From the NCBI GenBank assembly GCA_046262315.1, contig JBHEMZ010000028.1:1-5197 (forward strand): 5,197 nucleotides of DNA, read 5' to 3'. Shown piece by piece: positions 1-5,057 of this stretch. The notes under the pieces are model-generated. The model was not told the DNA's origin. It worked only from the letters and a program-made list of their open reading frames with translations, and did not search any database. Every line of letters begins with the position of its first letter. The first letter of the stretch is position 1. Source of the stretch: JACVRM01 sp046262315 (GTDB taxonomy: Bacteria > Actinomycetota > Thermoleophilia > Gaiellales > Gaiellaceae). The position numbers were made by a program, and so were the translations under genes.

Positions 1-861
1 CGGCAGCACGTAGTACCCGTACTCGCGCTTCGCCTTCGGCACGTACATCTCGAGCCGGTAGCGAAATCCGAACAGCGCCTCCGAGCGATCGCGATCGTGG
101 ATCAGCCGGTCGAACGGGGAGAGGAACGTGACCCGATTCGGTACCGGCCCGTCTGCGGCGTCGGGATGGGCGCGCCAGGCGCCCTTGTCGAGCCGCACGC
201 CGAGCGCGCGGAAGCGCTTCTCCGCGACCAACCGTTCGGCCTCCTTCAGCGACAGTGTCTCCGTCTCCGGGTACCAACGCTCGGCGAGATCCCAGACCCG
301 CTGGCCGCCGCGACGGCCGACGATCGCGACCTCGCCGCGGCCGTGGAGGATGGCAAGCAGCTCGCCGACCTGGCGGCTGCCGTACCAGCCGTGCGACTCG
401 CGCGGGGCGCCTGCCGAGCGGTCCTCGAGCTCCCGTGAGAGCGACGGGCCCCGGCGCTCGAGCTCGCGGAGGACGTAGCGCCTGAAGCTTGCGTTCTCCT
501 TCAGGAAGGAGGTCGAGCGCCGCTGCCAGGCGTAGCGATCCGAGGATCGGTCGCGCATCCGCGCGCGCACGATCGGCAGGTCCTCGATCGGCCAGATGTA
601 CGCGTTCCACTCGAAGAGCTTTCGCTCCTCCCAGAGGAGACGGTCGAGCTCTGCGGTGTCGAACGGGCCCAGTCGGCTCCAGAGAACGAGATGTTGCGGC
701 GGCGCCACAGTGGAGATCGGATCCAACTGGAGGAAGCCGAGCCGGCGCACGGTGTCGAGCACGTCTGTCGCAGAACCGTCGAGTGCCTGGGCCCGCACCG
801 CGATGCGCCGGGCCTCCTCCGGCGAGACCTCGATGGAGCTGACAAACGGCCGCGCCGTCAT
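1..861 (-). CDS. YcaQ/HTH_42-family DNA glycosylase (3' end beyond window)
   Basis: The minus strand is open from an ATG at 861 to the window edge, giving 287 codons with no stop. An in-frame TGA lies five codons upstream of the ATG, so the start is at this ATG or later. A weak GAGG (872-875) sits 10 bases before it. The protein matches the winged-helix YcaQ family (E. coli AlkX/YcaQ, Streptomyces AlkZ). These cytosolic glycosylases remove alkylated bases and unhook interstrand crosslinks. Visible family marks are the catalytic-type Q-L-D at residues 45-47 (FLQLDPI), HLVLWSRLG at 57-65, the SHGWYGSRQVGELL stretch in the middle, and the C-terminal block LSPFDRLIHDRDRSEALFGF followed by KREYGYYVLP. 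The QxD form fits the YcaQ/AlkX subgroup rather than AlkZ, which has QxQ (from memory). Family members are about 370-410 residues, so roughly a quarter is missing. It lies 38 bp behind the cystathionine beta-synthase gene, so co-transcription is likely. Family assignment is confident; the substrate is not known. Confidence 0.9.
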   Translation of the reverse strand, partial: MTARPFVSSIEVSPEEARRIAVRAQALDGSATDVLDTVRRLGFLQLDPISTVAPPQHLVLWSRLGPFDTAELDRLLWEERKLFEWNAYIWPIEDLPIVRARMRDRSSDRYAWQRRSTSFLKENASFRRYVLRELERRGPSLSRELEDRSAGAPRESHGWYGSRQVGELLAILHGRGEVAIVGRRGGQRVWDLAERWYPETETLSLKEAERLVAEKRFRALGVRLDKGAWRAHPDAADGPVPNRVTFLSPFDRLIHDRDRSEALFGFRYRLEMYVPKAKREYGYYVLP

Positions 862-899
862 GCCGCCGCGGCCTCATTCGGCGTCGCCAAGTCGACGCC

Positions 900-2300
900 T
901 TAGCGCTGGGAATTGCCGCGGTGATGGGCGAGGTACTCGAGCAGGTCGGTGCGCGTGAGGACCCCGACCGGCTTTCCCGCGCGCGCGACCACGACGGCGT
1001 TCGTCCGTCCGCCAGTGAGCGTCGCGAAGATCTCGTCGACCGGCTCGTCGGCGTCGACGGCGGCGAGGGGAGGCTGCATCGCGGCGGCGACGTCCTCGTG
1101 CAGGGCGTCGGGGTTCTTGAAGACCCGGTCGAGCAGGTCGCGGTCCTGGAGCGAACCGATTACGTCCGCCAGCGAGTCGACCTCGCCGTTGCGGACGACG
1201 GGCAGCTGCGAGATCGAGTACTGCTGCATCAAGTCGATGGCCGCGCCGACCTTCTGGCTCGAGACGATCGTGATCAGGTCCGGGATGTCCGGCTCCTCGG
1301 TCTCCTTCGAGCGAAGGATCTGGCCGACCGTCGGCGTGGGTGCCTCGCGCTCGAGGAAGCCGTACTCCAGCATCCAGTTGTCGTCGTAGAACTTCGAGAG
1401 GTAGGCGCGGCCGCCGTCTGGAATGAGCGTGACGACCGTCGCGCCCGCTCCGAGCTTGCGCGCGGTCGCGACCGCCGCGTGCACCGCCGTGCCGCCTGAG
1501 CCGCCGACGAGCAGACCCTCCTCGCGGGCCAGCCTTCGCGCCGTGAGGAACGAGTCGCGATCGGAGACGGTCACGTACTCGTCGACGAGCGACGGGTCGT
1601 AGGTGGCCGGCCAGAAGTCCTCGCCGATCCCCTCGACGAGGTAGGGGTGCACCTCGGACGAGTAGATCGAGCCTTCCGGGTCGGCGCCGACGACGAGCAG
1701 GTCGGGTTTGCGGTCTCTGAGGTAGCGCGCTACGCCGGAGATCGTGCCTCCTGTCCCGACGGCGATCACGAGCGCGTCCAGCTCGCCGCCGGTGCCGTCC
1801 CAGATCTCCGGGCCGGTCGTCTCGAAGTGCGCCTGCGGATTCGCCTCGTTCGAGTACTGGTCGGGCTTGTACGCGCCGGCGATCTCCTCGGCGAGGCGCG
1901 CCGACACCGAGTAGTAGCTCTCGGGCGACCCGGGCTCGACAGCGGTCGGGCAGATCACGACCTCGGCGCCGAACGCGCGCAGCAGCGAGATCTTCTCCTG
2001 ACTCATCTTGTCGGGCATGACGAAGATCATCCGGTAGCCCTTGATCGCGGCGGCCATGGCGAGGCCCACGCCGGTGTTGCCCGAGGTCGGCTCGACGATC
2101 GTGCCCCCCGGCTGAAGCTTCCCCTCGCGCTCGGCACGCTCGATCATGCGCAGGCCGATGCGATCCTTCACGGAGCCGCCCGGGTTCATGTACTCGAGCT
2201 TGGCGACGATCGTGGCGCCGGTCTCCGAGCCCACCTTCTGGAGCCGGACGAGCGGCGTCGAGCCGATCAGGTCGAGCACGGTCGGGTACTCGCGCGCCAC
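900..2300 (-). CDS. cbs: Cystathionine beta-synthase with C-terminal CBS-domain pair
   Basis: This cytosolic PLP enzyme condenses L-serine with L-homocysteine to cystathionine, the first step of reverse transsulfuration. With the GTG start at 2300 the protein is 466 residues. The fold-type II PLP region spans about 8-310. NPGGSVKDR (39-47) carries the Schiff-base lysine K45, TSGNTG (72-77) is the substrate/cofactor loop, and GTGGT (182-186) is the phosphate-binding loop. The blocks PEGSIYS, PYLVEGIGEDFWP and GGRAYLSKFYDDNWM closely follow mycobacterial Cbs as I remember it. Two CBS (Bateman) domains follow at about 343-396 and 406-458, the usual place for nucleotide or S-adenosylmethionine sensing. 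I see no N-terminal haem extension like that of the human enzyme. The frame stays open upstream to 2588, but that extension is low-complexity and unlike the family. GTG 2300 leaves 11 residues before IGSTPL, as in mycobacterial Cbs. It has no clear Shine-Dalgarno, so the start is less certain than the function. The usual partner, cystathionine gamma-lyase, is not in the window. Confidence 0.95.
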   Translation of the reverse strand: MAREYPTVLDLIGSTPLVRLQKVGSETGATIVAKLEYMNPGGSVKDRIGLRMIERAEREGKLQPGGTIVEPTSGNTGVGLAMAAAIKGYRMIFVMPDKMSQEKISLLRAFGAEVVICPTAVEPGSPESYYSVSARLAEEIAGAYKPDQYSNEANPQAHFETTGPEIWDGTGGELDALVIAVGTGGTISGVARYLRDRKPDLLVVGADPEGSIYSSEVHPYLVEGIGEDFWPATYDPSLVDEYVTVSDRDSFLTARRLAREEGLLVGGSGGTAVHAAVATARKLGAGATVVTLIPDGGRAYLSKFYDDNWMLEYGFLEREAPTPTVGQILRSKETEEPDIPDLITIVSSQKVGAAIDLMQQYSISQLPVVRNGEVDSLADVIGSLQDRDLLDRVFKNPDALHEDVAAAMQPPLAAVDADEPVDEIFATLTGGRTNAVVVARAGKPVGVLTRTDLLEYLAHHRGNSQR

Positions 2301-2419
2301 GGTCGAAGCGTAGTTGGTGACCGCTCGCCACGACGCCAGCGGATGCTCTTGAGTGGCGGTGTCTCTTTGAGGCCTGACTCCTTCCTCTGCGGCGTCACGG
2401 CTTCGCTCCATTCGAATGT

Positions 2420-2434
2420 GGAACCTCCGGTTCC
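2420..2434. repeat. Perfect 6-bp inverted repeat, 3-base loop
   Basis: GGAACC (2420-2425) is followed by TCC and then GGTTCC (2429-2434), a perfect short palindrome. It lies between a C-rich run on its right and TTCGAA (2411-2416) on its left. It could be a small hairpin in the leader of the minus-strand operon or a protein-binding dyad. No U-tract follows on either strand, so it does not look like an intrinsic terminator. Confidence 0.5.
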
Positions 2435-2459
2435 CCCCTCGAGCTCCCCCCTTCCTACC

Positions 2460-2496
2460 GCCGAAACTCCGCCTCGCTTCGCTTCGGCATGACGAC
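2460..2496 (-). repeat. Possible dispersed palindromic (REP-like) repeat
   Basis: GCCGAA (2460-2465) and TTCGGC (2483-2488) form a 6-bp stem around a 17-base loop. On the minus strand, 2496 to 2471 contains GTCATGCCGAAGCGAAGCGA. This resembles a very common class of intergenic bacterial repeats of the form GTCATnCTGAGCGAAGCGAAGG, as I remember it. Membership is inferred from that resemblance only. No second copy lies in this window. Confidence 0.35.
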
Positions 2497-2547
2497 TCTC
2501 GGCGGTGAAACAGCAAGTCACACGCGACTGCGCGCGGTGAGGCTCCC

Positions 2548-2564
2548 GGCGAGGCAAGCTCGCC
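2548..2564. repeat. Hairpin GGCGAG/CTCGCC, part of a twin repeat
   Basis: GGCGAG (2548-2553), loop GCAAG, then CTCGCC (2559-2564) makes a perfect 6-bp stem. Its core CGAGGCAAGCTCG (2550-2562) recurs in near-identical form as CGAGGCAACTCG at 2581-2592, 31 bases away. A spaced pair of the same small dyad could be two regulator sites or two stem-loops of one leader RNA. Confidence 0.5.
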
Positions 2565-2565
2565 T

Positions 2566-2594
2566 CCGCCGAACGGCGGTCGAGGCAACTCGGC
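2566..2594. repeat. Two adjacent hairpins just upstream of the sigma promoter motif
   Basis: CCGCCG (2566-2571), AA and CGGCGG (2574-2579) form one dyad. It is directly followed by CGAG (2581-2584), GCAA and CTCG (2589-2592). The second can extend outward by a T-G wobble (2580/2593) and a G-C pair (2579/2594), and its GCAA would be a GNRA-type tetraloop in plus-strand RNA. The pair ends four bases before the GCACTAAAGA motif of the sigma gene. Confidence 0.45.
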
Positions 2595-2597
2595 TCT

Positions 2598-2611
2598 GCA
2601 CTAAAGAAACG
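2598..2611 (+). promoter_or_regulatory. Conserved motif GCACTAAAGAAACG upstream of sigma gene 1
   Basis: The 14-mer begins 39 bases before the GTG at 2637. A copy differing at only two positions (GCACTAAAGATTCG, 4517-4530) precedes the second sigma gene at 37 bases. The surrounding sequence is otherwise different, so the motif itself appears selected. It could be a -35-type element if transcription starts at or near the GTG. It could instead be a -10-like TAAAGA with a leader of about 25 bases, or a regulator site. The sequence alone does not decide. Confidence 0.6.
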
Positions 2612-2636
2612 ACGCCGTTCGCGGGATCATCTGTGT

Positions 2637-3110
2637 GTGTCGCGCGTGTCACTCGCCGAGCTCGAGGCGGTCTATCGCAGTGGCTATACGCGCTTCGTCC
2701 GCGTTGCCTCGGCTATAACCCGCGACGAGCAGGCCGCGCGGGACGCCGTCCACGACGGGTTCGTTCGCGCCGTGCGGCATCGCGACCGCTGGGACGGCCG
2801 CGGTCCCCTCGCTGGCTGGATCTGGCGGATCGTCGTGAACGCCGCCGTCCGCACGGCTGCGGAGCGGCCGTTGCCGGCGGACATCGTGGCTGTCGAGACC
2901 ACCAACGGGCACGAGCCGGACGACGGCGTTCGCGCCCTGGTCGCCGCGCTGCCCGAGCGCCAGCGGCTCGTCCTTTTCCTCCGCTACTACGCCGACCTCG
3001 ACTACGAGGCGATCGCTGCCGCGCTCGACATCAGGCCCGGCACCGTCGCCGCCACGCTCAACGCCGCGCACGCGGCGCTTCGTCGACAGCTCCAGGAGGT
3101 GCCCCGATGA
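2637..3110 (+). CDS. ECF-type RNA polymerase sigma factor (module 1)
   Basis: This is a 157-residue sigma-70 family protein of the short, two-domain ECF type, which directs RNA polymerase to a dedicated promoter set. Region 2 spans about 13-77 (YRSGYTRFVRVAS through GPLAGWIWRIVVNAA). Region 4 spans about 97-152 (LPERQRLVLFLRYYADLDYEAIAAALDIRPG), including the helix-turn-helix. The second helix reads GTVAATLNAAHAAL (135-148), whereas common ECF factors have GTVKSRLxRAR. The start is GTG 2637, and an in-frame GTG at 2646 is the alternative. The first is preferred because it puts the conserved Tyr-Arg at the same distance from the start as in the second sigma gene. No good Shine-Dalgarno precedes either. 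The stop overlaps the next gene's start in ATGA (3107-3110), implying translational coupling. The family call is firm; the target regulon is unknown. Confidence 0.93.
   Translation: MSRVSLAELEAVYRSGYTRFVRVASAITRDEQAARDAVHDGFVRAVRHRDRWDGRGPLAGWIWRIVVNAAVRTAAERPLPADIVAVETTNGHEPDDGVRALVAALPERQRLVLFLRYYADLDYEAIAAALDIRPGTVAATLNAAHAALRRQLQEVPR
3094..3099 (+). promoter_or_regulatory. Shine-Dalgarno AGGAGG for probable anti-sigma gene 1
   Basis: AGGAGG lies inside the last codons of the sigma gene, 7 bases before the ATG at 3107. It is the strongest ribosome site in the window. It fixes the start of the downstream gene, whose frame is otherwise open back to 2489. Confidence 0.85.
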
Positions 3111-4498
3111 CCGACTCCGATCCCACGATCGCGCACGTGCTGGACGGCCTCGTGCCGCACCCACGCGGTGACGGTGACTGGGGCACTGTCGTGCGCGATG
3201 GTCGGAGGCGCCTGCGTGGCCGTCTCGCGGCCGCGCTCGCGCCGGCGGTCGCGCTCGTCGCGGTCGCCGTTGGAGCGCTGCTCTGGCCGTTCGGCGCGGC
3301 CGACCGCGGCACCGTGCTCGAGCGCGCCCTGGCGGCCGTCGGCGACGAGCCCGTGTTGCATGTCGTGTTCCGCGGCGACTGGGGCGGCACGGTGGTCGAC
3401 CTCCAGACGGGCGCCCGGCAGCCTGTTCACGCCGAGCAGGAGATCTGGTACGACACGGATCGGAAGCTGGTTCGTGCCGTTTCGCGTCTTGGCGGGGTCG
3501 TCGAATCGGAAGGCGTCGAATCGTGGAAGCAGCCGGCGGCCGAGTACGAGGCTCTTCTGCGGGAGTACCGCGCGGCGCTCCGAACGGGCACGGCGCGCGT
3601 CGCCGGAGAGGACGTCGTCGACCGCATCCCGGTCTATTGGGTCACCTGGCACCGCGAGCTCAACCCCGACGTCGCGGACGGCCGGCTGCATGAGTGGCAA
3701 CAGCAAGTGGCGATCTCACGCGAGACGTTCAAGCCGGTCGCGATGCGCGAGACGCTCGACGGCAAGCCCGCACGCGGCTCCGGGCGGCGCGTGCTTGAGC
3801 TCGAGACGGTCTCTACCGATGCGGCCGATTTCGCGCATTCCGGCGGGCCGAATCTCGATCGCATGGCATTCAGGGGCGGCCAACAGCCAATCGCGCTGGA
3901 GGAGGCCCCCGGTGCCCTGGGGCGCGCACCGTATTGGCTCGGGCAGCAGCATGTCGGCCTCCCGCTCGCGCAGATCGCGAAGACGATCACAGCGATCGGC
4001 CGTCAAAACGAGATTGAGCTCCATGGCGAGGGCGCTGCCGCGGCCAGAGAGTGCCTCGAGCGGCGCCACCCCGACGCCCGTGCCAGCGGCGATCGGCCAG
4101 TTGTTCGGATCGAGGCGTGCGAGCGCGCCCGCGGCGCTGGCCGCGGCATCAGCATGCGCGGCGGTCGCGTCTACACGCACGGGCCAGTTGTCTGGGAGCC
4201 AGAGAGGACGGGCGTCGCGTTCTTCTACGGGAGGCTCGGCGACGACCCGAGCACCTACCGCAAGGACTCGGTGCCGCTTTGGGACGAGCCGCATGTGTCG
4301 GTCGCACAGACGACCAGCCGCACCCCGTCGCCGTGGCACCGTGCGCCGGGCTACGTGCCGCCAAAAGGATCACTCCTGCTGACGGCGCCGCGGAACGGGT
4401 TCTTGGAGCGCGACGGCGTCTACGTGACGATCGAGGCGTCGAGCGAGCAGATGCTGCTCGCCGCCGCCCGGGCGTTGGAGCCAATGCTGGTGCGCTGA
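3107..4498 (+). CDS. Single-pass membrane protein, probable anti-sigma partner (module 1)
   Basis: The protein has 463 residues; I do not recognise a named family. Residues 1-38 form a charged cytosolic tail containing DWGTVVRDGRRRLRGR (24-39). One hydrophobic segment follows at about 40-62 (from LAAALAPAVALVAV through LLWPF). About 400 residues then lie outside the membrane if the Arg-rich side stays inside. The first part of that domain (about 66-245, with DEPVLHVVFRGDWGG and EIWYDTDRKLVRAVSRLG) has the feel of an RseB/LolA-like beta fold; this is inference only. The C-terminal part ends in YVTIEASSEQMLLAAARALEPM. No HxxxCxxC zinc motif is present, and the two cysteines (in AARECLE and IEACERA) are far from the tail. 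Its start overlaps the sigma stop in ATGA behind a strong ribosome site, the typical layout of a sigma/anti-sigma pair. A short tail with the same DWxxV word opens the partner in the second module. The anti-sigma role is therefore probable but unproven. Confidence 0.75.
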   Translation: MTDSDPTIAHVLDGLVPHPRGDGDWGTVVRDGRRRLRGRLAAALAPAVALVAVAVGALLWPFGAADRGTVLERALAAVGDEPVLHVVFRGDWGGTVVDLQTGARQPVHAEQEIWYDTDRKLVRAVSRLGGVVESEGVESWKQPAAEYEALLREYRAALRTGTARVAGEDVVDRIPVYWVTWHRELNPDVADGRLHEWQQQVAISRETFKPVAMRETLDGKPARGSGRRVLELETVSTDAADFAHSGGPNLDRMAFRGGQQPIALEEAPGALGRAPYWLGQQHVGLPLAQIAKTITAIGRQNEIELHGEGAAAARECLERRHPDARASGDRPVVRIEACERARGAGRGISMRGGRVYTHGPVVWEPERTGVAFFYGRLGDDPSTYRKDSVPLWDEPHVSVAQTTSRTPSPWHRAPGYVPPKGSLLLTAPRNGFLERDGVYVTIEASSEQMLLAAARALEPMLVR

Positions 4499-4516
4499 AC
4501 GTCGCGAGGCGCGTCC

Positions 4517-4530
4517 GCACTAAAGATTCG
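4517..4530 (+). promoter_or_regulatory. Conserved motif GCACTAAAGATTCG upstream of sigma gene 2
   Basis: This second copy of the motif at 2598-2611 matches it at 12 of 14 bases. It begins 37 bases before the GTG at 4554, in the 55-bp gap behind the first module. The same spacing and the lack of other similarity in the flanks argue for a shared promoter or binding site. It implies that module 2 has its own transcription start and is not only read through from module 1. Confidence 0.6.
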
Positions 4531-4553
4531 GGCCCCGACATCCCTGAACGTAC

Positions 4554-5057
4554 GTGGACGGACGCCAAAGCGCGATCGAGGAGCTCTACCGGACGCGGCA
4601 CGCGCGTTTCCGCGACGTGCTCAGCTGTCTGACGGGCAGCAGGCAGACTGCGCACGGCGCAGTGCAAGAGGCGTTCGCGCTGGCACTACGCGACTGCGGC
4701 GCGTTTCGCGGCGAAGGCTCGCTGGAGGCTTGGGTCTGGACGATTGCGATCCGGACCGCCCATAGGCAAAGGCGTGCCCTTGCGCTACCTGCCGAAGCGC
4801 ATCAGGCTCCGGCGACGACGAACGGCGCGGTGGCGCCGGCGCCGCCGTGGCGGGAGCTCGATCCGGCGCTGGCCGACGCCGTCCGGTCGCTGCCGCCGCG
4901 GCAGCGGTTGATGGTCTTCCTCCGCTACTTCGCCGACCTGCCGTACGCGCAGATCGCCGAGGTCTGTGGCGTGGCTGAGGGAACCGTCGCGGCGACGCTC
5001 GCCCAGGCGCGCTCGGCTCTCCTCGAACGACTCACCGAGAAGGAGTACCACCGATCA
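4554..5057 (+). CDS. ECF-type sigma factor (module 2), stop codon lost as sequenced
   Basis: Reading from GTG 4554 gives a sigma protein paralogous to the one at 2637-3110. Region 2 is at about 11-74 (LYRTRHARFRDVLSCL through GSLEAWVWTIAIRTAHR), followed by an Ala/Pro-rich linker (about 80-100). Region 4 is at about 104-162 (RSLPPRQRLMVFLRYFADLPYAQIAEVCGV). It shares the unusual helix GTVAATL (143-149) and the FLRYxADLxY block with its neighbour. The expected end is after EKEYHR (167 residues), where CGA TGA would give the same ATGA overlap as in module 1. The sequence instead reads CGA TCA (5052-5057), so the frame stays open to the window edge. The readthrough residues (RLIWTNATCSRT onward) look like nothing and are the wrong frame of the next gene. 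The end given here assumes the true stop at 5055-5057. There is no obvious Shine-Dalgarno before the GTG. Confidence 0.85.
5040..5045 (+). promoter_or_regulatory. Shine-Dalgarno AAGGAG for probable anti-sigma gene 2
   Basis: AAGGAG is 8 bases before the ATC at 5054 but 20 bases before the first ATG (5066). The spacing in module 1 is 7. The ribosome site therefore points to 5054 as the original start codon, supporting the view that ATC there stands for ATG. Confidence 0.6.

Larger units (their letters stand above)
2301..2636. other. Divergent intergenic region with hairpin cluster
   Basis: This 336-bp gap separates the minus-strand cystathionine beta-synthase gene from the plus-strand sigma factor gene and must hold promoters for both. 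Frames are open across it on both strands, but their translations are low-complexity and match no family I know. Its content is skewed, with C/T-rich runs on the plus strand around 2430-2460. It contains at least five short inverted repeats: 2420-2434, 2460-2488, 2523-2534, 2548-2564 and 2566-2594. It also holds a conserved motif at 2598-2611. I found no tRNA and no recognisable riboswitch core. No convincing TTGACA/TATAAT pair was seen for the minus-strand operon. Confidence 0.7.

Noticed and set aside
874..2331. Long minus-strand frame of 485 codons
   Set aside because: It is a shadow of the cystathionine beta-synthase gene in another frame, with Arg/Asp/Gly-rich composition and no motifs.
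2420..2434. Intrinsic terminator
   Set aside because: The stem is only 6 bp and has no T-run on either strand. It lies upstream of divergent genes, not at a gene end.
1647..2492. Plus-strand frame of 281 codons opposite cystathionine beta-synthase
   Set aside because: It is antisense to a clearly conserved enzyme, and its composition is typical of GC-rich shadow frames.
2301..2560. SAM- or cysteine-responsive riboswitch before cystathionine beta-synthase
   Set aside because: Hairpins are present, but I could not find the conserved core of any SAM riboswitch class I know. The structure is reported only as unexplained dyads.
2301..2588. N-terminal extension of cystathionine beta-synthase in the same open frame
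   Set aside because: The 96 extra residues are low-complexity, have no counterpart in the family and span a region full of inverted repeats. The enzyme core is complete from GTG 2300.
2489..3106. Upstream extension of the membrane protein to 669 residues
   Set aside because: It runs through the sigma gene in another frame and is Arg/Ala-rich shadow sequence. A strong AGGAGG and an ATGA overlap fix the start at 3107.
3716..4339. Minus-strand frame of 207 codons opposite the membrane protein
   Set aside because: It has no recognisable domain or ribosome site. The opposite strand has coupled translation and a membrane segment.
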